NCBI RefSeq assembly: GCF_042653765.1
Contig: NZ_JBHSEZ010000001.1
Span: 434,001-498,000, forward strand
Length of the DNA: 64,000 bases
Source of the DNA: Castellaniella denitrificans
GTDB lineage: Bacteria; Pseudomonadota; Gammaproteobacteria; Burkholderiales; Burkholderiaceae_B
Reading direction: 5' to 3'
The notes under the pieces are model-generated. The model made no database searches and was not told where the DNA came from. It saw only the letters and a program-made list of their open reading frames with translations. This document shows, piece by piece, positions 41,900 through 50,742 of this stretch (positions are counted from its first letter, which is position 1; each line of letters starts with the position of its first letter). A program made the translations under genes and the position numbers.

Positions 41900-43141
41900 G
41901 CGTTTCCCGTCCCCGGCCTCGAGGCCCGCCAGGGCCTGCTTGATCGCGCCGTAGGCGGGGCGCCCCTGCGCCGTGATCTTGTCCCGCACCGCGTCGAAGC
42001 GGCCGCGCCGGGCCAGGTCGAGGATTTCGCCGCGGATGGCGCGGTAGGCCCGCACGGCGGCGGAGAACCGCTCCTGGGCCGCCAGATCCTGCGCGCGGCG
42101 CCGGTAGCGCGCCCAGGTCTCGTCCATGATCCGGTCGATCTCGCCGATCCGCTCGACCACCGGCTCGATTTCCCCATAGTCGTCGGCATTCTTGATCAGG
42201 ATGTTGCAGGCCCGCATTTCCTCGGCGCAGGCCGACAGCACCTCGAGTTCCGGCCGCCCCGGCAGCAGTTGCGCGGTGCCGCGCTTGAGCAGGCCGATCT
42301 GCCCCTGGACCAGGCGCAGGTCGACGTTGCTCCTGCCCACCCATTCGACGGATTGCCTGGCTGAGGCCGACAGGGATTCGATGTCCTGGCCGATCCGCCG
42401 GCTCAACCCGCTTTGCGTGCGCGCCGCCTCGGTCATCTGATCGGAGGCTTCCAGCGTGCGGCTGGAATGCTGGCTGATGTCGTTCAGGGCCCGGCCGGCC
42501 TCGCGCGCATGCCCGACCCCCGCCTGGATGTCGGCCAGCACAGTTTCGAGGAACCCGCCCGCCTCGGCCGTACTGGCCGAGATCGCCGAGATCATCTCGC
42601 GGATCTGCACGGTGGCCTCGTCGGTGCGGGCCGCCAGCTTGCGGACCTCGTCGGCCACGACGCCGAAGCCGCGCCCCTGCTCGCCCGCACGGGCCGCCTC
42701 GACGGCCGCGTTCAGCGACAGCAGGTTGGTCTGCATGGCGACGTGCCGGATCAGTCCCAGGATGCCCTCGATCTCCTGGGTCTGGCGCACGACCTCGCGA
42801 AAGCGGTCGCTCAGGCTGTCCGCCGACCGGGCCAGCGCGCCGAGCCGCGCCGTGGTCTCGCCCAGCAGGACGTCTCCCCGGCGCGCCAGCGCGTGCATGT
42901 TGTCGACGCCATCGCGCGTGATTTCCGCCGACTGCACGACGGTCTCGACACTGTGCGCCAGGGCGTCCATGCTTTCCCTCAGGCCGGCCAGGATGCCCGT
43001 CTGCTCGCGCGACAAGGCGACCACGTTGGTGAACGAGGACATCATGCTGGCATTGTTGACGGTGATGTCGAGCGCCTGGCGATCCAGGCTCTGGATGTCC
43101 TGCGCGACCCGCCCGCTCATCCAGCGTATCCGCATGCTCAT
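41858..43141 (-). CDS. Soluble methyl-accepting chemotaxis-type protein
   Basis: The 427-residue protein lacks transmembrane segments. The chemoreceptor signalling hairpin is complete: EIEGILGLIRHVAMQTNLLSLNAAVEAARAGEQGRGFGVVADEVRKLAART at about 125-175, flanked by coiled coils. Instead of a sensor N-terminus it has a C-terminal helical part (about 300-420) with CAEEMRACNILIKNADDYGEIEPVVERIGEID, which could be a cytoplasmic ligand or sensor domain. GGAGA precedes the ATG at 43141. The 3' end overlaps cysG by 42 bp. No chemotaxis genes are nearby. Confidence 0.85.
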   Translation of the reverse strand: MSMRIRWMSGRVAQDIQSLDRQALDITVNNASMMSSFTNVVALSREQTGILAGLRESMDALAHSVETVVQSAEITRDGVDNMHALARRGDVLLGETTARLGALARSADSLSDRFREVVRQTQEIEGILGLIRHVAMQTNLLSLNAAVEAARAGEQGRGFGVVADEVRKLAARTDEATVQIREMISAISASTAEAGGFLETVLADIQAGVGHAREAGRALNDISQHSSRTLEASDQMTEAARTQSGLSRRIGQDIESLSASARQSVEWVGRSNVDLRLVQGQIGLLKRGTAQLLPGRPELEVLSACAEEMRACNILIKNADDYGEIEPVVERIGEIDRIMDETWARYRRRAQDLAAQERFSAAVRAYRAIRGEILDLARRGRFDAVRDKITAQGRPAYGAIKQALAGLEAGDGKRSGHGLPMHGGVSG

Positions 43142-43198
43142 GGCTGTCTCCTGTGATTTTGCTAACATATTAGCTTGAGACAGGCCCGGCAACAAGGG

Positions 43199-43220
43199 GC
43201 GCGGCGGGTACCCGCCGCGC
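43199..43220. repeat. Perfect 22-bp GC-rich palindrome
   Basis: GCGCGGCGGGT and ACCCGCCGCGC form an uninterrupted palindrome in the gap between bamC and the chemoreceptor gene, 58 bp before the latter's start. It may be an operator for the receptor gene or simple GC-rich structure. Confidence 0.4.
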
Positions 43221-43248
43221 ACGACGAAGCGGCCATGGGCGGAAAAGC

Positions 43249-43283
43249 GGAAAGCCTCGCCGGCATGGCCGGCGAGGCTTTCC
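43249..43283 (-). terminator. Terminator after bamC
   Basis: GGAAAGCCTCGCCGGC (43249-43264) pairs over 16 bp with GCCGGCGAGGCTTTCC (43268-43283) around a 3-nt loop. Read on the minus strand it lies 47 bp after the bamC stop and is followed by CGCTTTTCC, a modest T-run. Confidence 0.6.
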
Positions 43284-43330
43284 GTCCCGCGGGATCGGGC
43301 GGGATCCAGATCCCGTCCGAAAGCCCGGTC

Positions 43331-44458
43331 TTACTGGGTTTCCTTCAGGTTCTTCGCCAGAACCGACAGGATGCGCTGCGCCGTGGCGTCGGTCTTGGGC
43401 TGGCCGGCCTCGTCGCGCACGCTGACCTGGGTACCGCCGCCCTGCTGGGCCAGGTGGATGCGCAGCTTCTGGGGCTCGGCGGCGTTGCGGGTGCCGAACA
43501 GGCGGCCGAAGGCGGTCTGCTGCTCGATCTTTTCGCCCGAGTCGGTGTCCAGGTAGCGGATGTAGTAATCGCCCTGCTCGCGGTTGCGGTCCTCGACCGT
43601 GAAGCGGGCCGAATCGATGGCCACGCCCACGCGGCGCCACGCCCGGTCGAAGGGTTCGGCCACGGTCAGGGAGGTCTGGTCCTTGGCGAGCTGGGCGGCG
43701 GCGACCGTGCCGGCGCCGGTCTCGGCGGCCTTGACCTTCTGCGCGGCCTGCTGCTGGTCGGTGCCCAGGTAGACCATCAGGCGGGCCAGCATGGCGGCGT
43801 TCAGGCCCGGATCTTCCTTGCCGAAGACCCACTTGAACGCCGTGCCGTCGCCCGTGGGGGTTTCTTCCATGTGCTGGTGGCTGATGTAGACCTCGGTCTT
43901 GCCGTTCACGCGCTCAAGACGCGTGGTGAAGCGGTCGCGCTCGCCGCTGTCGAAGACCTGGTCCAGCACGCTGCCCAGGGCGCTGCGCAGCCAGCCTTCG
44001 GGGATCTTGGCGCGGTTTTCCGCCCAGTCGGTCTCGATCAGGCCGGCCTGCGCGTTCTGGGAATGGATGGTGAAGCCCTGCTCGCCCCAGAACTCGATGA
44101 TCTTCGGATACAGGTTTTCGGCGGGTTCGCTGACGACCAGCCAGCGCAGCGTGCCGTCGCGCATGACCTCGACGCCGGGCGCCCTGGGCAGCACGCGGTC
44201 GGCCGGATTCACGCTCTGCGCGCCCTGGCTGGCCTGGTAGTCACTCAGGCGGGCGACGCCTTCGGGCGCCACGTAGTGCGTGTTCTTGTTGGCCTGGGTC
44301 AGATCGGGCGGAATCGACAATGGATCCCCCGTGACGGTGCTCTTGTATTCGATGGATTCGGTCTGGCCGGTCAGCTGGCCGATGGTCGAGCAGGCGGACA
44401 GGGACAGCAGACCCGCCAGCACCAGGCTGGTCCGGGCGAGCGGCATGCGTTTCATCAT
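43331..44458 (-). CDS. bamC: Outer membrane assembly lipoprotein BamC
   Basis: BamC (NlpB) is a lipoprotein of the BAM complex that inserts beta-barrel proteins in the outer membrane. The 375-residue protein has a signal peptide and lipobox LSAC (about residues 20-23), then the conserved unstructured start (YKSTVTGDPLSIPPDLT) that contacts BamD, and two helix-grip domains (about 100-220 and 260-375). The order dapA-bamC is the common one. Starts at GTG 44461, ATG 44458 or ATG 44455 are all possible at the dapA stop; the two genes overlap by one base. Confidence 0.92.
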   Translation of the reverse strand: MMKRMPLARTSLVLAGLLSLSACSTIGQLTGQTESIEYKSTVTGDPLSIPPDLTQANKNTHYVAPEGVARLSDYQASQGAQSVNPADRVLPRAPGVEVMRDGTLRWLVVSEPAENLYPKIIEFWGEQGFTIHSQNAQAGLIETDWAENRAKIPEGWLRSALGSVLDQVFDSGERDRFTTRLERVNGKTEVYISHQHMEETPTGDGTAFKWVFGKEDPGLNAAMLARLMVYLGTDQQQAAQKVKAAETGAGTVAAAQLAKDQTSLTVAEPFDRAWRRVGVAIDSARFTVEDRNREQGDYYIRYLDTDSGEKIEQQTAFGRLFGTRNAAEPQKLRIHLAQQGGGTQVSVRDEAGQPKTDATAQRILSVLAKNLKETQ

Positions 44459-45360
44459 CACAGGGAACCTGCCTCAATCAGGGCTTGGCGCACAACGGTG
44501 CGTAACGAATCGGACAAGGGCGTCAGGGGCAGGCGGTAGCCCAGCTGGGTCAGGCCCATTTCGGCCACGGCCCACTTGACGGGGATGGGGTTGGCTTCCA
44601 GGAACAGCACGCGGTTCAGGGTCGCCAGCTTGTCGTTCAGGCGACGGGTCTCGGGCACGTCGCCCCGCAACGCGGCGGCGCACAGTTCGTGCATCAGGCG
44701 CGGCGCGACGTTGGCGGTGACGGAGATGTTGCCCCGGCCGCCCAGCAGGATCAGCGCCGCGGCGGTGGGATCGTCGCCGCTGATGACATGGAAGCCTTCC
44801 GGCGCCTCGGCGATCAGCTGGGCGCCCCGGGCGATGTTGCCGGTGGCGTCCTTGACGCCGATGATGCCGGGGACCTGGGCCAGGCGCAGGATGGTCTCGT
44901 TGGACAGGTCCGCCACCGTGCGGCCCGGCACGTTGTACAGGATGCTGGGCAGGTCGCCGGATTCGGCGATGGCGCGGAAGTGCTGGTAGAGGCCTTCCTG
45001 GGTGGGCTTGTTGTAGTAGGGCACGACGGTCAGGCCGGCGGCCGCGCCGGCGGCGTAGGCGTGGCGCTGCAGTTCGATGGCCTCGGCCGTGGAATTGCCG
45101 CCGGTGCCCGCGATCACGGGGATGCGCCCGTCGGCGTGGCGCACGGCCAGCTCGATGAGTTCGGCCTGTTCCTGGACGGTGACCGTGGGGGATTCGCCGG
45201 ACGTGCCGACCACCACCAGGGCGTCGGTGCCCTGCTCGACGTGCCAGTCGATCAGTTTCCGGAAGGCCTCCAGGTCCAGCTGCCCGTCGGGATGCATGGG
45301 CGTGACCAGGGCGACCATGCTGCCCTGAAAGACTGGGGTCGATGAATCCGAACCGGCCAT
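44458..45360 (-). CDS. dapA: 4-hydroxy-tetrahydrodipicolinate synthase
   Basis: DapA condenses aspartate semialdehyde with pyruvate in the lysine/diaminopimelate branch. The 300-residue TIM-barrel has VVVGTSGESPTVT (about 48-60), VVPYYNKPTQEGLYQHF, ILYNVPGRTVADL with the catalytic Tyr, and GIIGVKDATGN with the Schiff-base Lys near residue 165. GGAGG precedes the ATG at 45360. It is directly coupled to bamC. With lysC and cysE elsewhere in the window it covers amino-acid branch points, but the genes are not linked in one operon. Confidence 0.96.
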   Translation of the reverse strand: MAGSDSSTPVFQGSMVALVTPMHPDGQLDLEAFRKLIDWHVEQGTDALVVVGTSGESPTVTVQEQAELIELAVRHADGRIPVIAGTGGNSTAEAIELQRHAYAAGAAAGLTVVPYYNKPTQEGLYQHFRAIAESGDLPSILYNVPGRTVADLSNETILRLAQVPGIIGVKDATGNIARGAQLIAEAPEGFHVISGDDPTAAALILLGGRGNISVTANVAPRLMHELCAAALRGDVPETRRLNDKLATLNRVLFLEANPIPVKWAVAEMGLTQLGYRLPLTPLSDSLRTVVRQALIEAGSL

Positions 45361-45442
45361 GATGAGGAATGCCTCCGCAAGACGCCCGGGAAAGCCCCCG
45401 GGCGAAACAAAAAGCCAAGTTTACCGGATTCGGACCGCCGAT

Positions 45443-46096
45443 CTACAAAAATCCGCTGACGACCCATTGCCCCAGCTTCAGGAGCGGCAGCATCAGGGGC
45501 CAGAGCCAGCCGAGCATCATCAGCACGATCAGGATCACCAGCCCGTAGGGCTCGATGCGGCCGTAGCGCCAGGCCAGGCGCGGGGGCAGCAGGCTGAAGA
45601 CGATCCGCCCCCCGTCCAGCGGCGGCAGCGGCAGCAGGTTCAGGGCCATCAGGATCAGGTTGACCTGGACTCCGGCATTGACCATCAGCGCCCAGAAATC
45701 CCGCGGGCCGCCGATCAGGTCCAGCATCAGCAGGACGCGCAGGAGCAGCACCCAGCCGATGGCCATCAGCAGGTTGGAAGCCGGCCCCGCCAGCGCCACC
45801 CACAGCATGTCGCGCTTGGGCCGGCGCAGGCGGCCCCAGTTCACCGGCACGGGCTTGGCCCAGCCGAACAGCAGCCCGCCGCCCATGAGCTTGGTGGCGA
45901 ACAGCAGCGCCAGCGGCACGACGATGGTGCCCATCAGGTCGATGTGCCGCAGGGGATTGAGGCTGATGCGGCCGGCCTGCTCGGCCGTGGGATCGCCGAA
46001 ATGGCGCGCCACGTAGCCGTGCGCGGCCTCGTGCAGCGTGATGGCGAACAGGACCGGCAGGGCATAGACCGCGATGGTCTGGATCAGATTGTCCAC
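45443..46096 (-). CDS. Site-2 protease family (M50) membrane metalloprotease
   Basis: The 217-residue integral membrane protein has the zinc motif HEAAH (residues 21-25, within LFAITLHEAAHGYVARHFGD) and the second metal motif NLLPLPPLDGGRI (about 165-177), with five to six membrane segments. It matches the short YwhC/Rip-like rhomboid-independent S2P group that lacks PDZ domains. Substrates are not known. It lies between dapA and yciO on the same strand, with gaps of about 80 and 130 bp. Confidence 0.9.
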   Translation of the reverse strand: MDNLIQTIAVYALPVLFAITLHEAAHGYVARHFGDPTAEQAGRISLNPLRHIDLMGTIVVPLALLFATKLMGGGLLFGWAKPVPVNWGRLRRPKRDMLWVALAGPASNLLMAIGWVLLLRVLLMLDLIGGPRDFWALMVNAGVQVNLILMALNLLPLPPLDGGRIVFSLLPPRLAWRYGRIEPYGLVILIVLMMLGWLWPLMLPLLKLGQWVVSGFL

Positions 46097-46226
46097 GGGA
46101 GCTCGGGTGAATGAAGCGCCGGCGGGCGGCCGGCAAACCCCGCAAGCATAACCGCTGTCCGAGCCGCGCGGCCAAGACCGCGTTCGGTCCCGCCGTGCGC
46201 GGCGAGGCCCGCGCGCCAGCGTGTGG

Positions 46227-46853
46227 TCACGACAGGCCCAGCGCGGCCGGATCGCCGCGCCCCACCCGCACGACCTTGGGCGCTTCTTCCGTCAGGTCGA
46301 TGACGGTGGTGGGCTCGAAGGGGCAGGATCCGCCGTCGACGATGGCGGCCAGTTCGTGCTGGTAGCGGCCGACGATGTCCTGGGCGTCGTTCAGGGGCAG
46401 GGTTTCGTCCCGGGGGATGAGGGTGGTCGACAGCAGCGGCGAGCCGGCCGCCTCGATCAGGGCGAGCGCCACCCGGTGGTCGGGCACGCGGATGCCGATG
46501 GTCTTGCGCGAAGGGTGCGAGACGCGCCGGGGGACTTCCTTGGTGGCCTCGAGGATGAAGGTCCAGGGGCCCGGCGTGGCCAGCTTCAGCAGCCGGTACT
46601 GGGGATTGTCGACCTTGGCGAAATGGCTGATTTCCGCCAGGTCGCGGCACAGCAGCGTAAGGTGATGGCGTTCGTCCAGCCCGCGCAGCCGGCGTAGGCG
46701 CTCGGCGGCGTCCTTGTCGTCCAGGCGCGCCACGACGGCGTAGCTGGAATCGGTGGGGACGGCCACCAGCCCCCCCTGGGCCAACAGGTCGCCGGCCTGC
46801 TGGAGCAGCCTGGATTGCGGGTTTTCGGGATGGACGACGAAGATCTGTGCCAT
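46227..46853 (-). CDS. YciO/Sua5/YrdC-family threonylcarbamoyl-AMP synthase-like protein
   Basis: The 208-residue protein has the YrdC fold pattern: GGLVAVPTDSSYAVVARLDD (about 27-46), RLRGLDERHHLTLLCRDL with the KR-like basic site, PGPWTFILEAT, and TIGIRVPDHRVALALIEAAGSPLLSTT. It resembles E. coli YciO more than TsaC, since the canonical KRP(S/N)xKPL loop is altered to ERHHLTLL. The exact activity, whether t6A synthesis or another, is therefore open. Confidence 0.85.
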   Translation of the reverse strand: MAQIFVVHPENPQSRLLQQAGDLLAQGGLVAVPTDSSYAVVARLDDKDAAERLRRLRGLDERHHLTLLCRDLAEISHFAKVDNPQYRLLKLATPGPWTFILEATKEVPRRVSHPSRKTIGIRVPDHRVALALIEAAGSPLLSTTLIPRDETLPLNDAQDIVGRYQHELAAIVDGGSCPFEPTTVIDLTEEAPKVVRVGRGDPAALGLS

Positions 46854-47046
46854 GAGCGTTCCTTATGGGAGGGGGTCCGGCCGCCCCGGATCCGGCCCGT
46901 CGCCAGGCCCGATTCCCGGGCGGCCCCGTGAACCGCTGAAATCAAATCCGTAGCCGATAACATGACCTAAAACGCAGTGGCGATCAAGGGCCGGGGCGCC
47001 GTCTGCAAAAGGATTCCAGTCATGCTAGAATTCCCGTTCTTTGAGT

Positions 47047-47123
47047 GGTGACCGTAGCTCAGTTGGTAGAGTCCCGGATTGTGATTCCGGTTGTCGTGGG
47101 TTCGAGCCCCATCGGTCACCCCA
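47047..47123 (+). tRNA. tRNA-His(GTG)
   Basis: The acceptor GTGACCG pairs with CGGTCAC, and the extra G-1 (47047) opposite C73 (47120) is diagnostic of tRNA-His. The anticodon loop ATTGTGAT carries GTG, the T loop is TTCGAGC, and CCA is encoded (47121-47123). Confidence 0.96.
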
Positions 47124-47220
47124 ATATCCCTCTTTCTTTCCGGTTTCCCGGACTGGCGGGGACGGCCCCGTCCGATCGCATCCACGCGGTGACGACACCG
47201 CCGCAGCGAACCGCCTTCCC

Positions 47221-47649
47221 ATGCACATCCACGACCGCCCGTTGTCCGAACGCGTCTTTCACGCGCTGGCGTTCGAGCTCCTCGCCATCGGCATCTCCGC
47301 CCCCCTGGCCGCCTGGATCACCGGGCGCGGCATCTTCGACATGGGCGTGCTCACCGCCGTCATCGCCACGATCGCGGTGCTCTGGAACATGCTCTACAAC
47401 TGGCTGTTCGACCGCCTGCAGGCGCGCATCGGCTTCGACCGCACCTACGGCGTCCGGGTGGCGCACGCCTTCGGCTTCGAGGGCGGCCTGATCGTGATCG
47501 CCATTCCCTTCGTCGCCTGGTGGCTGGACATCTCCATCTGGCACGCCCTGCTGCTGGACATCGGCTTCGTGCTGTTCTACCTGCCCTACGGCTTTCTTTT
47601 CAACCTGGGGTATGACAAGATTCGGCAGAACCTGATCACAGCCGACTGA
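47221..47649 (+). CDS. PACE-family (chlorhexidine efflux-type) transporter
   Basis: The 142-residue protein has four transmembrane segments in two similar halves. The first contains FHALAFELLAIGISAPLAAW and the second VRVAHAFGFEGGLIVIAIPFVAWW, each the bacterial transmembrane pair domain of PACE efflux proteins. The loop NMLYNWLFDRLQAR and the end FYLPYGFLFNLGYDKIR are typical. PACE pumps export biocides or polyamines; the substrate here is unknown. The ATG at 47221 excludes a frame that starts inside tRNA-His. Confidence 0.88.
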   Translation: MHIHDRPLSERVFHALAFELLAIGISAPLAAWITGRGIFDMGVLTAVIATIAVLWNMLYNWLFDRLQARIGFDRTYGVRVAHAFGFEGGLIVIAIPFVAWWLDISIWHALLLDIGFVLFYLPYGFLFNLGYDKIRQNLITAD

Positions 47650-47688
47650 CGGCCCGGCCCCGCGCCCGGGCCCACTCCGGAACGCAGC

Positions 47689-47985
47689 ATGGACACGCCT
47701 CCCGACACGACCCCGGCGCCCCAGCCCCCCGACTGGTCCCTGGCCCCCGAAGGCTGGGACTGGTCCGCGCAGGACGCGGACGGGCGCTGGTACTGGTACC
47801 GCACCGAACCCGTGCCCGGCATCGGCGGCGGCGTCTGGCGCTCGAATTCCCGCAACCAGCAATACGCCGGGGCCGGCTGGCCCAATCCGGACTGGTTCGA
47901 TTCCCTGCGCCGCCGGCCGGGCGCGGAAGACACGTCCAGCATTCCGCCGCACCCGGCCGGCCCCGGCGACACGTCCCGCCCATGA
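47689..47985 (+). CDS. Small hypothetical acidic, Trp/Pro-rich protein
   Basis: A 98-residue frame that starts 40 bp after the PACE gene and overlaps the cls ATG by 4 nt. It is rich in Trp and Pro (DWSLAPEGWDWSAQDADGRWYWYR, WPNPDWFDSLRRRP), with no signal peptide or membrane segment. No family recognised. Its tight spacing to cls and base composition similar to its neighbours support coding. Confidence 0.55.
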   Translation: MDTPPDTTPAPQPPDWSLAPEGWDWSAQDADGRWYWYRTEPVPGIGGGVWRSNSRNQQYAGAGWPNPDWFDSLRRRPGAEDTSSIPPHPAGPGDTSRP

Positions 47986-49436
47986 GCGTCCTCACCGACT
48001 TCCTGCACGAATACTGGCCGCACCTGGCCGCCCTGCTGTCGCTGGCCTTCAGCCTGGTCGTCGCGGCCCAGGCCGCCATGCAGAAGAACGACGTGCGCGC
48101 GGCGATCGCCTGGGTCGGCGTCATCCTGATGTCGCCGTTCTTGGGCGCCTTCCTGTACCTGGTCGCGGGCATCAACCGCATCCGCCACGACCAGATGTCC
48201 GTCCAGCGCAGCCGCCTGATCAAGGACTACGTCAACAGCGCGCACCCCGCCTTCGGCGACGTCGGGCCGGTGTCCGGCCCGCAATTCGACTCGCTGCGCG
48301 TCCTGTGCGACCAGGTCAGCCGGTTTCCATTGCAGGACGGCAACCACGTCACCCTGCTCGACGGCGGCGACCAGGCCTATCCGGCCATGCTGCGGGCCAT
48401 CGACGAAGCCCATCATTGCATCGCGCTGCAAAGCTACATCTTCGACCACGACCGCATCGGCCTGCGCTTCGCCGACGCCCTGCGGCGCGCCCAGGAGCGC
48501 GGCGTCGAGATCCGGGTGCTGATCGACGCCGTCGGCGCGCGCTATTCCCACCCGCCCATCCTGCGCCTGCTGCAGCGCAACGGCATCCGCGCCGACCGCT
48601 TCATGACCAATCCGCTGGGCCTGCGCTCGGCCTACGCCAACCTGCGCAGCCACCGCAAGATCCTGTTCGTCGACGGCCACCTGGGCTTCATGGGCGGCAT
48701 GAACATCCGCGAAAGCTTCATGGCGTCCCTGGCGGGAAAGCGGGCCGACAGCGACACGCACTTCCGCATCGAGGGTCCGCTGGCGACCCAGCTGTTCGCC
48801 GTCTTCGCCAACGACTGGGAATTCGCCACCAGCGAACGCCTGCGCATCGAGGACTGGGTCCGGATCACCCCGCTGGCACCTCCCCCCCGGGTCCCGGCGC
48901 GCTGCATCCGCAGCGGCCCCGACCGCTACATGGCGGCCACGCACCGCGTGCTGCTGGGCGCCCTGGCCGTGGCCCAGCGCCACGTGCGCATCCAGTCGCC
49001 CTACTTCCTGCCCGACCAGGTCCTGATCGGCGCGCTGAACACGGCGGCGCGGCGCGGCATCCAGGTCGACATCGTGATCCCCGGGCGCAACAACCTGCGC
49101 CTGGTGAACTACGCCATGACCGCCCAGCTCGCCGAAATCATCGAAGGCGGCTGCCGCGTCTGGCGCAGCCGCGGAAATTTCGACCACTCCAAGCTGCTCA
49201 CCATCGACGACGCCTGGTCCTACGCGGGCTCGTCGAACCTGGACCCCCGCAGCCTGCGGCTGAATTTCGAGCTGGACATGGAAATCTACGACCGCGCCCT
49301 GGCCGGACAGATCGGACGGCGCATCGACGCGGCCATCGAGCAGTCCGAGCGCGTGACCCTGGAATCCCTGAACGCCATGCCCTACCTGAAGCGGCTGCGC
49401 AACCGGATCATCTGGCTGGCCAGTCCGTACCTCTGA
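47982..49436 (+). CDS. cls: Cardiolipin synthase (phospholipase D family)
   Basis: The enzyme makes cardiolipin from phosphatidylglycerol. The 484-residue protein has two N-terminal transmembrane helices (about 12-32 and 41-62) and two HKD motifs: SHRKILFVDGHLGFMGGMNI (about 222-241) and FDHSKLLTIDDAWSYAGSSN (about 400-419). The length and two-helix N-terminus fit the ClsA type. The start overlaps the preceding small ORF. Confidence 0.93.
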   Translation: MSVLTDFLHEYWPHLAALLSLAFSLVVAAQAAMQKNDVRAAIAWVGVILMSPFLGAFLYLVAGINRIRHDQMSVQRSRLIKDYVNSAHPAFGDVGPVSGPQFDSLRVLCDQVSRFPLQDGNHVTLLDGGDQAYPAMLRAIDEAHHCIALQSYIFDHDRIGLRFADALRRAQERGVEIRVLIDAVGARYSHPPILRLLQRNGIRADRFMTNPLGLRSAYANLRSHRKILFVDGHLGFMGGMNIRESFMASLAGKRADSDTHFRIEGPLATQLFAVFANDWEFATSERLRIEDWVRITPLAPPPRVPARCIRSGPDRYMAATHRVLLGALAVAQRHVRIQSPYFLPDQVLIGALNTAARRGIQVDIVIPGRNNLRLVNYAMTAQLAEIIEGGCRVWRSRGNFDHSKLLTIDDAWSYAGSSNLDPRSLRLNFELDMEIYDRALAGQIGRRIDAAIEQSERVTLESLNAMPYLKRLRNRIIWLASPYL

Positions 49437-49514
49437 ATCCCCAAGGGCCCCGGGACCCCGCGCCCCGGGCGTATGATGGGCGCCTGTCCTCATTCTTGCG
49501 CAGGAGCCCGCTCC

Positions 49515-50735
49515 ATGAACCCCTCCCGGCCCGATTCCCCCGACGCGTCCTGGCGCGAACAGACCCTGGTGCTGCACGGCGACGCCGGCTGCGGCCACGG
49601 GGCCGACGTGGTTTCGCCGATCCACTACAGTGCCACCTTCCGCGCCGAAACCGCCGAGCAGTTCTCGGAGATGGCCACCACCGTGCGGCCGGCGACCTTC
49701 TACACGCGCCACGGCAACCCGGTGAACAAGCGCGTCGAGGCCATCCTCGCCGGCCTGGAAGGCACCGAAAGCGCCCTGCTGACGGGTTCGGGCATGGGCG
49801 CCATCTGCACCACCATCCTGGCGCTGCTGAAGGCCGGCGACCACGTCGTGGCCCAGCAGCGCCACTACATGAGCACGTCCAAGCTGTTCTCGGAAGTCCT
49901 CACCCGCTACGGCGTGCAGGTCAGCTTCTTCGACCAGACGGACCCGGACAGCCTGCGCGCCGCGCTGCGCCCGGACACGAAGCTGATCATGGTGGAAACG
50001 CCGGTGAACCCCAGCCTGTCCATCACGGACCTGGCGGCGGTGGCCGACATCGCCCGGCCGCGCGGCATCCTGACCGTGGCCGACAACACCTTCGCCTCGC
50101 CGCTGAACCAGCGCCCCCACGACCTGGGCATCGACATCGTGGTGCACAGCGCCACCAAGTACCTGGGCGGCCACCACGACCTGATGGCGGGCGCCATCTG
50201 CTGCAGCGACGCGCTGGCCGAGACCATCTGGAAGATGCACGTCACCCTGGGCGCGGTGCTCTCGCCCATGGACGCCTGGCTGCTGCTGCGCGGGCTGCGC
50301 ACACTGTCGCTGCGCATGGAGCGCATCAACGCCAACGCCCTGGCGCTGGCGCGCTGGCTGGAAACCCGCCCGGAAATCGAGCGGGTCTTCTATCCCGGCC
50401 TCGAAAGCCACCCGCAACATGCCCTGGCGGCCCGCCAGATGCGCGGTTTCGGCGCGGTGGTGGCGTATTCGATCAAGGGCGGCTACGCCGCCACGCAGCG
50501 CTTCGTGACCGCGCTGAGACTGGCCACCCAGGCGGTCAGCCTGGGCGGGGTCGAGACCCTGGCGGTGCATACCGCTTCCATGTGGGCCAGCTCCATGACC
50601 GAGGCCGACATGCGGGCCGCCGGCATCGAACCGAACTTCATCCGCATGTCGGTCGGCGTGGAGCACGTCGACGACCTGAAGGCCGACCTGGCCCAGGCGC
50701 TGCAACGGTCGCAGAAGGCCCGGGAACCCGCCTGA
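49515..50735 (+). CDS. PLP-dependent trans-sulfuration enzyme (Cys/Met metabolism family)
   Basis: The 406-residue protein belongs to the cystathionine gamma-synthase/beta-lyase/methionine gamma-lyase family. Visible features are FYTRHGNPVNKRVEAILAGLEG, the PLP-lysine motif HSATKYLGGHHDLMAG (about 213-228) and the C-terminal FIRMSVGVEHVDDLKADL. Which reaction it performs cannot be told from motifs alone. CAGGAG lies before the ATG at 49515; an in-frame ATG at 49473 is less well supported. Confidence 0.88.
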   Translation: MNPSRPDSPDASWREQTLVLHGDAGCGHGADVVSPIHYSATFRAETAEQFSEMATTVRPATFYTRHGNPVNKRVEAILAGLEGTESALLTGSGMGAICTTILALLKAGDHVVAQQRHYMSTSKLFSEVLTRYGVQVSFFDQTDPDSLRAALRPDTKLIMVETPVNPSLSITDLAAVADIARPRGILTVADNTFASPLNQRPHDLGIDIVVHSATKYLGGHHDLMAGAICCSDALAETIWKMHVTLGAVLSPMDAWLLLRGLRTLSLRMERINANALALARWLETRPEIERVFYPGLESHPQHALAARQMRGFGAVVAYSIKGGYAATQRFVTALRLATQAVSLGGVETLAVHTASMWASSMTEADMRAAGIEPNFIRMSVGVEHVDDLKADLAQALQRSQKAREPA

Positions 50736-50742
50736 GCGGGGC

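Noticed and set aside
46967..47228. Short frames across tRNA-His
   Set aside because: They are covered by the tRNA and have no similarity to known proteins.
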